From Acidobacteriota bacterium (GTDB lineage: Bacteria > Acidobacteriota > Vicinamibacteria > Vicinamibacterales > UBA823), in contig PCAK01000044.1 in assembly GCA_002730525.1 (NCBI GenBank), positions 168,236-232,235 on the forward strand: a DNA stretch of 64,000 bases, written 5' to 3'. The translations under genes were made by a program, and so were the position numbers. Below, piece by piece: positions 42,874-53,999 of the stretch. Position 1 is the first letter of the stretch. Every line of letters begins with the position of its first letter. Under the pieces are notes generated by a model. That model was given only the letters and a program-made list of their open reading frames with translations. It searched no databases and was not told the DNA's origin.

Positions 42874-43086
42874 CTAGTGCCCGTACGACCGACAATAGCC
42901 GCAGCCGACACAGCGGGCCGCGTGCTCGATCACGCAGGTCCGCGTTGGACCCTCGTCGGCTGCGATCGGGAAACGCTGATGGCTCGAATGCGCCATCGCC
43001 GGCTCCAGGTATCCCCCGGGCGGCTGGATGCCAAGACGGCGCTCGACCGCACGCCGGACCTGGTCGCGGATCTCGTCACGCGTCAT
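42874..43086 (-). CDS. Small Cys-rich protein at BMC locus
   Basis: 70 aa, ATG at 43086 with GGAG 8 nt upstream. The N-terminus is a basic helix (RDEIRDQVRRAVERRLG). The C-terminus is CVIEHAARCVGCGYCRSYGH, with a CxxCxxC core that could bind zinc or iron-sulfur. The length and its position after the BMC genes suggest a locus-specific accessory, perhaps a cargo or redox element. Not recognised as a named family. Confidence 0.6.
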   Translation of the reverse strand: MTRDEIRDQVRRAVERRLGIQPPGGYLEPAMAHSSHQRFPIAADEGPTRTCVIEHAARCVGCGYCRSYGH

Positions 43087-43113
43087 CACCTGGACTCCAC
43101 CGACGTCGAGCAC

Positions 43114-43276
43114 CTAACCCCAGAACTCACTTGGCTTGACGCGTCTGGCGTGTTCCGGACGCCGAGGGCGGCGTTACGCCTCGGTCACTTGGGCCCACCA
43201 AACTCCCTCGTCGTGCCTTGCCCTCGCCGCCCAGCCCGGTGCCAGAGGACGCCAACCCAAGTGAGCTCTGGGCTAG
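43114..43276. repeat. 163-bp inverted-repeat element within the BMC locus
   Basis: Left end CTAACCCCAGAACTCACTTG and right end (reverse) CTAGCCCAGAGCTCACTTGG, imperfect inverted repeats of about 37 bp. It separates the third BMC-P gene from the Cys-rich gene. The right border supplies the TAG stop of the BMC-P gene. A solo end is found at 18286-18317. No coding capacity. Confidence 0.65.
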
Positions 43277-43542
43277 GACCGATTGATCGTGTCGACGATG
43301 CCCACGATGGCCGCATCGACTGGCGCTAACCGCCTCCGGAGCGCCTGGCCCGCAGCGCGACCCTCGAGCACGACCAGCACGCGTTCGCCGACACCGGCAC
43401 CCACCGAATCCACAGCGAGCGTGGACAGCCCGGTCGGCTCGCCGTCGACCGACACGGGTTGCACCAGCAACAACTTGGCCCCGGTCAGCGTCTCGTGCTT
43501 CTGCGTCGAGACGACGGTACCCACTACCCTCGCCAACTGCAT
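43273..43542 (-). CDS. BMC vertex protein (EutN/CcmL family), copy 3
   Basis: 89-aa pentamer-forming shell protein capping icosahedral vertices. MQLARVVGTVVSTQKHETLTG at the start; KLLLVQPV; AVDSVGAGVGERVLVV; IVGIVDTINRS at the end, all typical. AGGAAG ribosome site 10 nt before the ATG. It differs from the other two copies, which fits the need for several pentamers. Confidence 0.9.
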   Translation of the reverse strand: MQLARVVGTVVSTQKHETLTGAKLLLVQPVSVDGEPTGLSTLAVDSVGAGVGERVLVVLEGRAAGQALRRRLAPVDAAIVGIVDTINRS

Positions 43543-43567
43543 GACACGTTCTTCCTGGCGGTTCGAA

Positions 43568-43849
43568 TCATGAGCGATCATCGCCCTCGGTCGCCCAGTG
43601 GTCGACGATGCCGACGATGTTGAGGTCGGTCGGCACCTCCGCCGGCAGAAACGGGAACGACGCTTCCCTGCCACGGACCACGAACACCTCCTCGCCCGCA
43701 CCGGCACCGACGGAATCCACCGCCACCAGCACCCGCCCGACCGGCTTGTGGTCGGGATCGAGCGGTTGAACCAGCAGCAACTTCTGACCGACGAGATTGG
43801 GATCCTTGCAGGTGGCGATGACGTCGCCGATCACTCTTGCAAGCTGCAT
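43568..43849 (-). CDS. BMC vertex protein (EutN/CcmL family), copy 2
   Basis: 93 aa. MQLARVIGDVIATCKDPNLVG, KLLLVQPLDPDHK, AVDSVGAGAGEEVFVV and LNIVGIVDHW are the EutN/CcmL signature blocks. It lies 3 nt after copy 1 and 25 nt before copy 3, consistent with a polycistronic shell operon. Confidence 0.9.
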   Translation of the reverse strand: MQLARVIGDVIATCKDPNLVGQKLLLVQPLDPDHKPVGRVLVAVDSVGAGAGEEVFVVRGREASFPFLPAEVPTDLNIVGIVDHWATEGDDRS

Positions 43850-43852
43850 CGG

Positions 43853-44122
43853 CTAGGTCTTGACTTCAACGACGTCGACGATGCCGACGATCGCGGCGTC
43901 AACGGGGGCATCTTTCAACCCCTCGGCCATCCGTGCCGAACTGCCGCTGACGATCAGGACAGTCTCGCCCTCACCCGCATCGACCGTGTCGATCGCCACG
44001 AGGTAGCCGCCCTGCAGCTTGCCACTGGGATCGATCGGGCGGGCCAGGAGCAACTTGCTGCTCACCAGCCGCTCGTCCTTGCGCGTGGCGACGACGGTGC
44101 CAACGATCTTGGCAAGAATCAT
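43853..44122 (-). CDS. BMC vertex protein (EutN/CcmL family), copy 1
   Basis: 89 aa. MILAKIVGTVVATRKDERLVS, KLLLARPID, AIDTVDAGEGETVLIV and IVGIVDVVEVKT. A longer frame starting at 44161 would add a GC-biased N-terminus; 44122 is the usual start. Its stop is 3 nt from the next gene. Confidence 0.9.
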   Translation of the reverse strand: MILAKIVGTVVATRKDERLVSSKLLLARPIDPSGKLQGGYLVAIDTVDAGEGETVLIVSGSSARMAEGLKDAPVDAAIVGIVDVVEVKT

Positions 44123-44177
44123 GGGGCGTCCGCCTGCACCCTCGCGAACGCCTGCACCCAACAGCCCGCGTCAGCGA

Positions 44178-44465
44178 TCACTTGCCGCCCGATTTGCCGA
44201 TGGGCAAGGAATCTTCGAGATTCGAATGCGGTCGCGGAATGACGTGGACCGACACGAGTTCGCCAACCCGGCGTGCGGCCGCGGCGCCGGCATCGGTCGC
44301 GGCCTTGACGGCGGCGACGTCGCCACGGACGATCGCCGTGACGTAACCGGCACCGATCTTCTCCCAGCCAACCAGGGTCACCTTCGCGGCTTTCACCATC
44401 GCGTCTGCAGCCTCGATCATGGCCACGAGCCCTTTGGTCTCGACCATCCCCAGTGCTTCGCCCAT
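44178..44465 (-). CDS. BMC hexamer shell protein (BMC-H)
   Basis: 95-aa PduA/CcmK-like shell protein. [20 protein letters not shown] starts the fold; [29 protein letters not shown] is the core; [16 protein letters not shown] near the end. Only one hexamer gene is present in the locus. Start 44465 was chosen because it gives the usual N-terminus. Confidence 0.93.
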   Translation of the reverse strand: MGEALGMVETKGLVAMIEAADAMVKAAKVTLVGWEKIGAGYVTAIVRGDVAAVKAATDAGAAAARRVGELVSVHVIPRPHSNLEDSLPIGKSGGK

Positions 44466-44528
44466 GCTCTCCTCCCACGCGCCGGCGCACGCCTCGACTC
44501 GAGGCACAGGAGCGCTCGGCGAACAACT

Positions 44529-45386
44529 CTACTTCAAGGCTTTGACCGCATCCTCGATGAGCGCCGTCAACTCGCGGTATGTTAATCGAATTTCCGCGTC
44601 CTTGCCTACTTCGTCGGTCAAACCCAACGTCCGGCGATCGTCCACGAGCCGCTCGTCGGGCGACGACGGTGCCTGAACGGTCTGGCACGTGATGTCGTCG
44701 CTCGGCGCTTCGTCATCGGCACAGATCGGCGCCGTCGCGCCGATGCCAAAGCTCCCGCGCAGGTCCTGCAGACGATCTACTTCCTCGCGTGACAGGACGC
44801 GTTCGCGGCCCAGCAATCGAGCCATGATGCTAATCCGCGCGAAGTGCTCGATCGTCTCCATCCGATAGTACGCGGCGAACAGTTCTGGTGCGATCGTCAG
44901 CGCACCGTGGTTCGCCAGCAACAGTCCGTCGTGGGCCGAGATGTACCGAGCGACCGCGTCGGCGAGTTCGGAGGTCGACGGCGTGCCGTACTCGGCGATC
45001 GGAACGCTGCCGAGCGTCACGATAACCTCGGCCAGGACGGCGCGGTCGAGAGGGATCCCGGCGACCGCGAAACCGGTTGCCGCCGGCGGATGGGCGTGGA
45101 CCACCGCCTTGATCTCGGGGCGGTGCTCGTACACCGCCAGGTGCATCAACAGCTCGGACGAGGCCTTGCGATCCCCGGCCAGCCGAGTGCCCTTCATGTC
45201 GGTCGTCACCATCATGTCGGGCGTCATGAACCCCTTCGAAACGCCCGTGGGTGTCGTGAGGACCCGATCGCCTTCGAGCCTGACGCTGATGTTGCCGTCG
45301 TTCGACGCGACGTAGCCCCGCTCGTGGAGACGGCGACCGACCTCGACGATCTCAGCTCGAATCTGCTCTTCGGGTTGGCTCTTCAT
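44529..45386 (-). CDS. Class II aldolase with C-terminal encapsulation-like helix
   Basis: 285 aa. The catalytic domain (about residues 1-215) has ASNDGNISVR and TPTGVSKG (phosphate site), HAHPPA and ANHGALTI (zinc His), as in L-fuculose-phosphate aldolase. After a 40-residue flexible linker the protein ends with RLTYRELTALIEDAVKALK, an amphipathic helix typical of cargo targeting to microcompartment shells. First gene of the BMC operon. Aldolase products of this family are lactaldehyde or glycolaldehyde plus DHAP; the exact sugar is unknown. Confidence 0.82.
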   Translation of the reverse strand: MKSQPEEQIRAEIVEVGRRLHERGYVASNDGNISVRLEGDRVLTTPTGVSKGFMTPDMMVTTDMKGTRLAGDRKASSELLMHLAVYEHRPEIKAVVHAHPPAATGFAVAGIPLDRAVLAEVIVTLGSVPIAEYGTPSTSELADAVARYISAHDGLLLANHGALTIAPELFAAYYRMETIEHFARISIMARLLGRERVLSREEVDRLQDLRGSFGIGATAPICADDEAPSDDITCQTVQAPSSPDERLVDDRRTLGLTDEVGKDAEIRLTYRELTALIEDAVKALK

Positions 45387-45425
45387 CTGATCTCGCTGGC
45401 GACGGCATCTCGGACCGACGACCTG

Positions 45426-45671
45426 CTACGCTTCAAACCGACTGCGGCACTGCTCGGAACAGAAATGCTCGATTCGACCACCCTGCTTCAGCACGATGGC
45501 CCGCGCCCGCACCACGTAGGTGCCGCAGACGGGGTCACGAACGAGCGGCACGCTCTCCGCGGCCTCCGCCGGCCGGCCGCGCGCGCCCTCGAGCAGACCG
45601 CCAAGAAACCGCCAGGCCGCCCGAACGGCAACGGCGATCAACAGAATCCGGAGCAGCCAGGCGATCCACAT
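45426..45671 (-). CDS. Small membrane protein with YHS-like metal motif
   Basis: 81 aa. One N-terminal helix (WIAWLLRILLIAVAVRAAWRF) and then DPVCGTYVV with HFCSEQCRSRF, a YHS-like cysteine pattern that could bind metal. Similar small proteins are found in many bacteria without a known role. Likely cotranscribed with the TPR gene upstream. Confidence 0.68.
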   Translation of the reverse strand: MWIAWLLRILLIAVAVRAAWRFLGGLLEGARGRPAEAAESVPLVRDPVCGTYVVRARAIVLKQGGRIEHFCSEQCRSRFEA

Positions 45672-45698
45672 CTGAGCACGGATGGCGCACGCCGAAAC

Positions 45699-46304
45699 CT
45701 ACGGCTGCGGCGTGTCCACCTCGGCGCTGTGCGCCGAGCGAAGACTCTCGAGCGCCTGCTGTGCCGCCCGTCCCTCCGGACTCTCGGGCGCAATCGCAAT
45801 GACGCGCTCCCAGGCCTCGGCGGCGCCCGCGAGATCCTGTAGCCCAAACGCCAGCACGATTCCGAGATTCAGCATCGTTTTGACGTGCCCGGCATCGACC
45901 TCGAGCGAATATGCAAACTGCTCGATCGCCCGCTCGGGCTGGTTCGTGTAGTAGTAGCTGACGCCAAGATGGGTGCTGACATCGACGTTCTGCGGGTCGA
46001 TCGCCAACGACGCTTCGTACCAGGTGATCGCCTCCGCAAAGCGCTCGGCGTCGAAGTAGAGGTTGCCCAGGGCCATCCGCGCGGCGGGGTCCGTGGGATC
46101 CTGGCTCGCCGAGGCCATGAGGTCCTGGACGCGCGCCTCATCGAGCGGCGGCGGCGTGGCACCCGCGCTAGCGGCGGTCTTCGCCGAGGCGACAGCCGCC
46201 GCGGCGGGCGCCGAGCCGGCCGGTTGCTGGGTACCGAGCATCCAGCCGACGATCAACCCGAACAGGGTCCCCGAGGCGAGGAAGACAAGCGCTTCACGCT
46301 TCAT
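45699..46304 (-). CDS. TPR domain protein with N-terminal anchor
   Basis: 201 aa. One N-terminal membrane segment (LVFLASGTLFGLIVGWMLG), an Ala-rich linker and then TPR units (LGNLYFDAERFAEAITWYEASLAIDP; LGVSYYYTNQPERAIEQFAYSLEVD). Located after glmM in the same direction. Partner unknown. Confidence 0.75.
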   Translation of the reverse strand: MKREALVFLASGTLFGLIVGWMLGTQQPAGSAPAAAAVASAKTAASAGATPPPLDEARVQDLMASASQDPTDPAARMALGNLYFDAERFAEAITWYEASLAIDPQNVDVSTHLGVSYYYTNQPERAIEQFAYSLEVDAGHVKTMLNLGIVLAFGLQDLAGAAEAWERVIAIAPESPEGRAAQQALESLRSAHSAEVDTPQP

Positions 46305-46376
46305 CGTGAGTGCGGGCGCCGGTCCACCCGGGACGGCACACCTGGATTGATCATACTGCAGAGCGGCACCGGAACC

Positions 46377-47735
46377 TCAGCCCAGATGGCGCCGCACGCT
46401 GTCGGCGACCTCCTCGGCCATCCGTTCGATCGTGGGCTGCTCGGGCCCCTCCAGCATGATCCTGAGCAGCGGCTCAGTGCCGGAATACCGGACGAGCAGG
46501 CGCCCCCGCCCCGCTAGGCGCGCCTCGACCTCGTCGATCACGCGAGCGACCTCCGGCACCTCGTCGAGGCTCACCTTCTCGCGCACCTTCACGTTGACGA
46601 GCACCTGCGGATAGACCGTCAGCTCCCCGGCCAGCGCGTCGAGCTCGCGACCGCTCGCGGCCATCGCTTGGAGCACCATCAACGTCGTGATCAGTCCATC
46701 GCCGGCCGTGAGGATCTCGCTGAAGATGACGTGGCCCGACTGCTCCCCGCCGAGCGCCAGCCGCCGCTCGACAAGAGTCTCCATTACGTACTTGTCGCCG
46801 ACGGCGCAGCGGATCAACGCGATGCCGAGCGCTTCGAGCCCCTTCTCCAGCCCGATATTGCTCATGACGGTCGCGACGATGGCATTGTCGGGGAGTCGAC
46901 CTGCGCGCTGCAGGTGCTTCGCGCAGATGAACAGGACGGCGTCGCCGTCAATGACGCGCCCCCGATGGTCGACAAGAATGGCGCGGTCACCGTCGCCATC
47001 GAACGCGACCCCGAGGCGGCACCCGTGTGCAGCGACGAACTGGGCCAGCGGTTCGGGGTGGGTCGAGCCGCATCCATCATTGATGTTGCGCCCGTTGGGT
47101 TCGCACCCGAGCCTGACGAGATCGAACCCGAGCTCATCAAACAGCCGAGGCGCCACGGCCGCCATGGCGCCGTTGGCGCAATCGATGGCGAGGCGCATCG
47201 GCCCGAGCGCGGCCGGTTCCGGAAGAACCGACCGAACGTGCCTCCGATACTGGTCGAGTAGGTCGGATGCAGGTTCGGACGGGGGCCGCTCTGCCGATGT
47301 CGCCGCCGGAGACGGCATCGTCCAGCCGCCGTCGAGCACGACCTCCTCGAGCGCGGCCTCGCCTGCCTCATCGAACTTTCTCCCGTCGGCCCCGAACACC
47401 TTGATGCCGTTGTCGGCGTACGGATTGTGCGACGCCGAGATCACGACGCCCGCATCGAACCCGGACGACGCCGCCAGGAACGCTACGGCCGGCGTCGGAG
47501 CCACACCGACTTGGGTGACCCGCGCGCCGGCTGCCGCGGCACCGGCCGTCAGCGAGGCTTCGATCCACTCGCCCGACTCACGCGTATCGCGTCCGATCAC
47601 GATACGGGTCGGCCGACCGGCTCGCTCAGAGGCGCGCACGAGCGCAGCGCCGATGCGGGTGACGGTCGGGGGATCGAGTGGAGGCACCCCGGCGGCGCCG
47701 CGAATGCCATCGGTGCCGAACAGCCGTTGGGTCAT
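46377..47735 (-). CDS. glmM: Phosphoglucosamine mutase
   Basis: Converts glucosamine-6-P to glucosamine-1-P for peptidoglycan and LPS. 452 aa. Active-site Ser in ISASHNPYADNGIKVFG near residue 100; metal loop FDGDGDRAI near residue 245; GGEQSGHVI near residue 330; RYSGTEPLLR phosphate site near residue 425. Follows cdaR in the classical cdaA-cdaR-glmM order, where GlmM can restrain CdaA. Confidence 0.95.
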   Translation of the reverse strand: MTQRLFGTDGIRGAAGVPPLDPPTVTRIGAALVRASERAGRPTRIVIGRDTRESGEWIEASLTAGAAAAGARVTQVGVAPTPAVAFLAASSGFDAGVVISASHNPYADNGIKVFGADGRKFDEAGEAALEEVVLDGGWTMPSPAATSAERPPSEPASDLLDQYRRHVRSVLPEPAALGPMRLAIDCANGAMAAVAPRLFDELGFDLVRLGCEPNGRNINDGCGSTHPEPLAQFVAAHGCRLGVAFDGDGDRAILVDHRGRVIDGDAVLFICAKHLQRAGRLPDNAIVATVMSNIGLEKGLEALGIALIRCAVGDKYVMETLVERRLALGGEQSGHVIFSEILTAGDGLITTLMVLQAMAASGRELDALAGELTVYPQVLVNVKVREKVSLDEVPEVARVIDEVEARLAGRGRLLVRYSGTEPLLRIMLEGPEQPTIERMAEEVADSVRRHLG

Positions 47736-47773
47736 GAGAACGGTACGTTGCGGGAACCGGCCCCGGGTGCCGG

Positions 47774-48685
47774 TCAGCGGATATCGATCTCGATGGCGGC
47801 GGGTTCGATGCCGTCCACGACGAGTTCCGGACCGAGTTCGACCTGTACGGGCACACTGTACCGACCCGCTCCGAGGCCCGCAAGATCGATCCAGGCATCA
47901 ATCAGGTCTGAACGGAAGCCATCGAGTGCGGGCCGTGGTCCCCGCGCGCGCACGGTGACCATCGGCGCCTCCGGGCTGGCGCCGAGCGTCGGCGCCAGGT
48001 TCTTGAACCGCACCGTCACGCGGCGGCTGACTTGCTGCGGATCCGCCGATTCGATGGTGACCGTCACCGTGGCCGTGGTCGCCTCAGGCAGTCGCAGCGC
48101 TTCGTCCGAGACGCCGACACCGACACTCGTTTCGATGGTCTCGGTCGCATCGGTGATCGCCACGGGCTCGGTGATGACCTCCTGCAGTTCCGACAGCCGG
48201 CTGATCGGTCCGACGACCTCTACGCTCATGGGCACTGCGGTGACCTCGCCGACCACGAAGCCCGGTGCGGGCTGCCCCTCGATCACGGGCACGATCGGCA
48301 CGAACCGTCGCCCCGCCCGCTCGAGCACGAGCGGAATCGTCGAAGGCAACACCTGCGCCACATCGACGCCAAAAGGCGCGCGGACTTCCGTCGGGGACAG
48401 GGTGAACAAGCGCCGCCCCGACCGAGCGGTCCCGAGATCCACCACCGCGACCACGTCGCCCGATCCGAGCCCCCCAAGCAGCGTCGACGAACCGCGCACG
48501 CGAACCTCGACGGTACTCGGCACCGGCCCCACCAGCGCAAACCCCTCAGGCACGTTCTGGAACTGGAGCGCCGCCTGCAGACCGCGCTCGACTAGCGGCT
48601 CGCCGGCTACGGTGAACCACAGCAGGATGGCCAGCCCCAGCGACAGCAGCTTCAGGCCCAAATGGCTGAACGGCTTGACGGTCAT
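47774..48685 (-). CDS. cdaR: CdaA regulator, YbbR domain protein
   Basis: 303 aa. One N-terminal membrane helix (LKLLSLGLAILLWFTVAGEP), then three to four YbbR repeats (PEGFALVGPVPSTVEVRVRG and VEVVGPISRL among them). In other bacteria CdaR modulates the diadenylate cyclase; here it overlaps the cdaA stop by 4 nt. Confidence 0.88.
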   Translation of the reverse strand: MTVKPFSHLGLKLLSLGLAILLWFTVAGEPLVERGLQAALQFQNVPEGFALVGPVPSTVEVRVRGSSTLLGGLGSGDVVAVVDLGTARSGRRLFTLSPTEVRAPFGVDVAQVLPSTIPLVLERAGRRFVPIVPVIEGQPAPGFVVGEVTAVPMSVEVVGPISRLSELQEVITEPVAITDATETIETSVGVGVSDEALRLPEATTATVTVTIESADPQQVSRRVTVRFKNLAPTLGASPEAPMVTVRARGPRPALDGFRSDLIDAWIDLAGLGAGRYSVPVQVELGPELVVDGIEPAAIEIDIR

Positions 48686-49491
48686 CGCCCGGCCCCGACC
48701 GGATCCGGGGCGGTCTCGGGGAGCGCCACCAGCGTTCGAAGCCGGGTCCGCAGCTCGTCGGACCCGAGGTGCCGCTCGATCCGGCCCTCGAGCGCCAGCG
48801 CCATCTGGCCGGTTTCCTCCGAGACGACGACCGCGACGGCGTCACTCTCTTCCGATACGCCAATGGCCGCTCGATGTCGCGTGCCCAGATCTCGGCCCAG
48901 CCGTGGATTGACCGTGAGCGGCAGGAAGCAGGCCGCGGCGGCGACCCGGTCTTCCTGGACAATAACCGCGCCGTCGTGCAGCGGTGAAGTCGACTGAAAA
49001 ATGCTGATGAGCAAGTCGTAGGTCAGCGTCGCATCGAGCCGGATCCCGCTCTCTACATGGCCCCGTAGGCCGATCGCGCGCTCCATCACGATGAGCGCCC
49101 CAACGCGCTGCGCGGACAAGTGGGATGCGGCAACGACGATCTCCTCGATCGTTTCATCGTCGCCACCTCGGCGCTCGAAGAACCTGAAGAACGGCCCGCG
49201 GCCGAAGTGCGCCAGCGCGCGGCGGATGTCTGACTGAAACAGGACGATGCTGGCGAAGACGACGTAGCCCACCATGTTGCGGATGAGCCAGTTGACGGTC
49301 TGCAGGGGCGCCAGGCGGGAGAAGTAGAACAGTGCGACGATCAGGGTGACACCCAGCGCCATCTGCGATGCGCGCGTGCCCCGGATCAGCTTCAGGAACT
49401 CATAGATGAGGAACGCGACGATCGCGATGTCGATGACGTCCCAGAGTCCCCCCGGCACGCGGCCGACCAGCGCCGACAGAGACTCGAACAT
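48682..49491 (-). CDS. cdaA: Diadenylate cyclase
   Basis: Makes c-di-AMP from two ATP at the membrane. 269 aa. Three N-terminal helices (about residues 15-85). The DAC domain has SPLHDGAVIV (DGA motif) and LGTRHRAAIGVSEESDA (RHR motif), both needed for catalysis. Downstream genes are cdaR and glmM; folP and ftsH lie upstream. No ydaO-type riboswitch was seen in the window. Confidence 0.94.
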   Translation of the reverse strand: MFESLSALVGRVPGGLWDVIDIAIVAFLIYEFLKLIRGTRASQMALGVTLIVALFYFSRLAPLQTVNWLIRNMVGYVVFASIVLFQSDIRRALAHFGRGPFFRFFERRGGDDETIEEIVVAASHLSAQRVGALIVMERAIGLRGHVESGIRLDATLTYDLLISIFQSTSPLHDGAVIVQEDRVAAAACFLPLTVNPRLGRDLGTRHRAAIGVSEESDAVAVVVSEETGQMALALEGRIERHLGSDELRTRLRTLVALPETAPDPVGAGR

Positions 49492-49503
49492 CTATTAACA
49501 TCC

Positions 49504-50504
49504 TCACGAGGCAGGCACGGTTCGCGATCCGTCGCCCACGTCGCTGACGAACCGCCCCCGGTGTGCCCGGATCGCATCGACGACCCGCACGACATCGAGC
49601 ATTGCACGCACGCCGTGCACCCGCACGACATGAGCCCCCAAGAACACGCTGGCCGCCACCGCGCCGGCTGTGCCCCATTCGCGCGCGTTCGGCTCGACGT
49701 CACCGAGCGCGGCGTTCAAGAACGACTTCCGCGAAGGCCCGACGAGAATCGGGCGATCCAGTACCTGGAACCGCTCGAGCTGGCCGAGCACCGCCAAACT
49801 GTGCTCGGCGCGCTTAGCAAAGCCCAGTCCGGGATCGACGATGACCTGATCCCGCGGCACCCCCGCGGCCCCGGCCGATGCGAGGCTCCACTCCAACTCC
49901 GACACGATCTCGTCGGCCACCGCGTGGTATTCGGCGCGTTCGTACATGTCGCGCGATCGGCCACGGGTGTGCGACACGATCAGCGCGGCGCGCTGCGCGG
50001 CCGTCTCGGCCGCCAGGGCAGGATCATACCTTAGTCCGCTGACGTCGTTGACGAGCGACGCCCCGTGTTCGAGCGCTGCGCGCGCGACCACGGTCTTGTA
50101 GGTGTCGACCGCAATCGGCACATCGATCCGGTGCGCCAGTGCCTCGACGACAGGCTGGATGCGACGACGCTCGGTTTCCGCGTCGGTGGGCGCCGCACCG
50201 GGCCGGGTCGACTCACCGCCCACATCGAGCAGGTCGGCGCCGGCGTCGACCTGGGCCAGCCCCTCGGCGACCGCTGCGTCGGTCTCGACGCGGCCGTCGC
50301 CCGAGAACGAATCGGGCGTCACGTTCACAACGCCCATGACTAGCGTACGGGCGCCCAGATGCAGCATGGCCCCGCTCGCGAGCGGCACGTCGTAGGTTGT
50401 TCGGGGTCTCACCGGCGCGTCTCGAGCCGGAAGGCGGCCGGCGGCACTCGCCACCGGCGGGCAATCAGGCGCGGCGTCTCGATCCGCGACACCGCGTCGT
50501 GACG

Positions 50505-50508
<4 letters not shown>
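49504..50508 (-). CDS. folP: Dihydropteroate synthase
   Basis: Joins pABA with DHPP in folate synthesis. 334 aa by the GTG at 50508 that overlaps the ftsH stop; a later ATG at 50367 would give 287 aa, closer to the norm. TIM barrel with [12 protein letters not shown] near residue 63 and [11 protein letters not shown] near residue 97, both diagnostic. Confidence 0.92.
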
Positions 50509-52412
<1,904 letters not shown>

Positions 52413-52427
52413 CGTATTTCCCCCTAG

Positions 52428-53837
52428 TTACCTAGCCTTTAAGACTACCACGGACCGCGTACGCTCCGTGACCCGAAACTGGTGCGCGATGGTCACACCG
52501 ACCACCCAGACGATGCGCCCGGCGGAATCGGTAACGATCGGCACGGCATCGCGATCGCCGCGCGCGATCTTTCGGTCGACGAACAGATCCTGCACCGAGC
52601 GGCGTCCGGGCGCGCCCAGTGGCTGGAACCGATCTCCAGCACGCCGCCCCCGAACTCTCAACGGCCCGGCCAGATCACCGGCATCCAACACCACCTCGTC
52701 GCCACCACTCGTCAGACTCGACCGGTCGGGCACCTCGGCCACCTCCGCCGTGAGCCGCCGCCCAGCTTCGGGCACCACGATCTCTCCAGGCACACTGAAC
52801 TCGTAGGAGAACTCCGTCTGCATCGGCGAGAGCGTCGACGTTGACGACGCGGCAGCCGCATCGGTCGACGTCAGGCGGATCGAGTCGCCCGCGCGTTCGG
52901 CGTGCTGGCCCGGCAGCGACACCGCCGTGCGATCACCCTGAGCCAGCTCGATCACCGCCTCGACGTGATCCAGTCCAATGAACCGGCCCGGCGCCAGGGT
53001 TCCGAGCGCGCGCCGGACGACCCGGGACACCAAGGCCGGCGGCAACGCCAGCAACTCGACCGGATCGAGCACGATGACGCCCTCCTGTACTTCGACGAGG
53101 CTGGCCCCCGCCTGGTTCGCCGCCTCCTCGAGCCAGTCCGCGTCCTCCCGCGCCAGGCGGGCCTCCCGGGCCAGGACCGCGTCGATGCCCGGCGCGAACC
53201 GGTCGCGCAGGAGTGGGAGCAGTTCGTGACGGATCCGGTTCCGGGGAATGGAAAGATCGTCGTTCGTTTCGTCGTCGCGGAACGTGATCCTTTCGGCAAG
53301 CAAGAACTCTCGGAGCGCGTGCCGCGACAGGTCGAGCAGCGGCCGGATCACGACGCCGTGGCGGGGGTAGACCGCGGAGAGTCCGCGCGTGCCCGCGCCT
53401 CTGAGGATGCGCAGCAGGAAGGTCTCGGCCTGATCGTCCGCCGTGTGCCCGACGGCGACGCGATCCGCGCCGGTGTCGCCGGCCACGCGTTCGAAGAACT
53501 CGAGTCTCGCGGCGCGGCCGGCCTCTTCGATCGACTGCCCTCGCTCGCTGGCTCTGGCGCGGATGTCCACGCGCTCGAGATGGCACCGCAGCTTCAGGTC
53601 GCCCGCTAGCGACTTGACCGCTTCGGCGTCGTCGTCGGCCGCCGCGCCTCTGAACCCATGGTGGAGATGGACGACGCCCACCACCTCGAAGGGCTCCGTG
53701 GCCTCCAGTCTGTGCAGGAGATGCGCGAGCGCGACCGAATCTGACCCGCCGGAAACCGCCACCAGCACGCGGCCATCGGGCGGCACGAGCGCGTAGCGCC
53801 GGATCGTCCGACGCATCCGGTCGATGAGGGAGGGCAT
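52428..53837 (-). CDS. tilS: tRNA(Ile)-lysidine synthase
   Basis: Modifies C34 of the CAU tRNA-Ile to lysidine. 469 aa. PP-loop motif [15 protein letters not shown] near residue 25; [22 protein letters not shown]. The C-terminal parts ([18 protein letters not shown]) match the TilS_C domain. ATG at 53837 was chosen; an open frame runs 65 codons further, through a repeat, and is not credible. A CAU tRNA lies just upstream. Confidence 0.93.
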   Translation of the reverse strand: MPSLIDRMRRTIRRYALVPPDGRVLVAVSGGSDSVALAHLLHRLEATEPFEVVGVVHLHHGFRGAAADDDAEAVKSLAGDLKLRCHLERVDIRARASERGQSIEEAGRAARLEFFERVAGDTGADRVAVGHTADDQAETFLLRILRGAGTRGLSAVYPRHGVVIRPLLDLSRHALREFLLAERITFRDDETNDDLSIPRNRIRHELLPLLRDRFAPGIDAVLAREARLAREDADWLEEAANQAGASLVEVQEGVIVLDPVELLALPPALVSRVVRRALGTLAPGRFIGLDHVEAVIELAQGDRTAVSLPGQHAERAGDSIRLTSTDAAAASSTSTLSPMQTEFSYEFSVPGEIVVPEAGRRLTAEVAEVPDRSSLTSGGDEVVLDAGDLAGPLRVRGRRAGDRFQPLGAPGRRSVQDLFVDRKIARGDRDAVPIVTDSAGRIVWVVGVTIAHQFRVTERTRSVVVLKAR

Positions 53838-53862
53838 CTCTCGTCTCTGATTCGGGGCTTCG

Positions 53863-53941
53863 CCCCGAACCCCCGCGCGGGTCTCTGCGGGGACCCCGCT
53901 CGCCCCACGCCGACCCGCGCGAGGCGCGCCGTGCGCGCCTT
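53863..53941. repeat. GC-rich dispersed repeat, family 3, copy 2
   Basis: About 79 bp, nearly the same as 21097-21175 (CCCCGAACCCCCGCGCGGGT start, CGAGGCGCGCCGTGCGCGCC near the end). It lies between tilS and the tRNA and is rich in possible hairpins. Confidence 0.65.
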
Positions 53942-53999
53942 CCGACTCCGGTCGGCCGGGCCAGCAGCGGGCCACGAGCCGTCGCGGCTCGCGGGGAGA

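Noticed and set aside
42874..43113. Longer start for the small Cys-rich protein
   Set aside because: The start at 43086 has a ribosome site; the longer one begins in the border of the repeat element.
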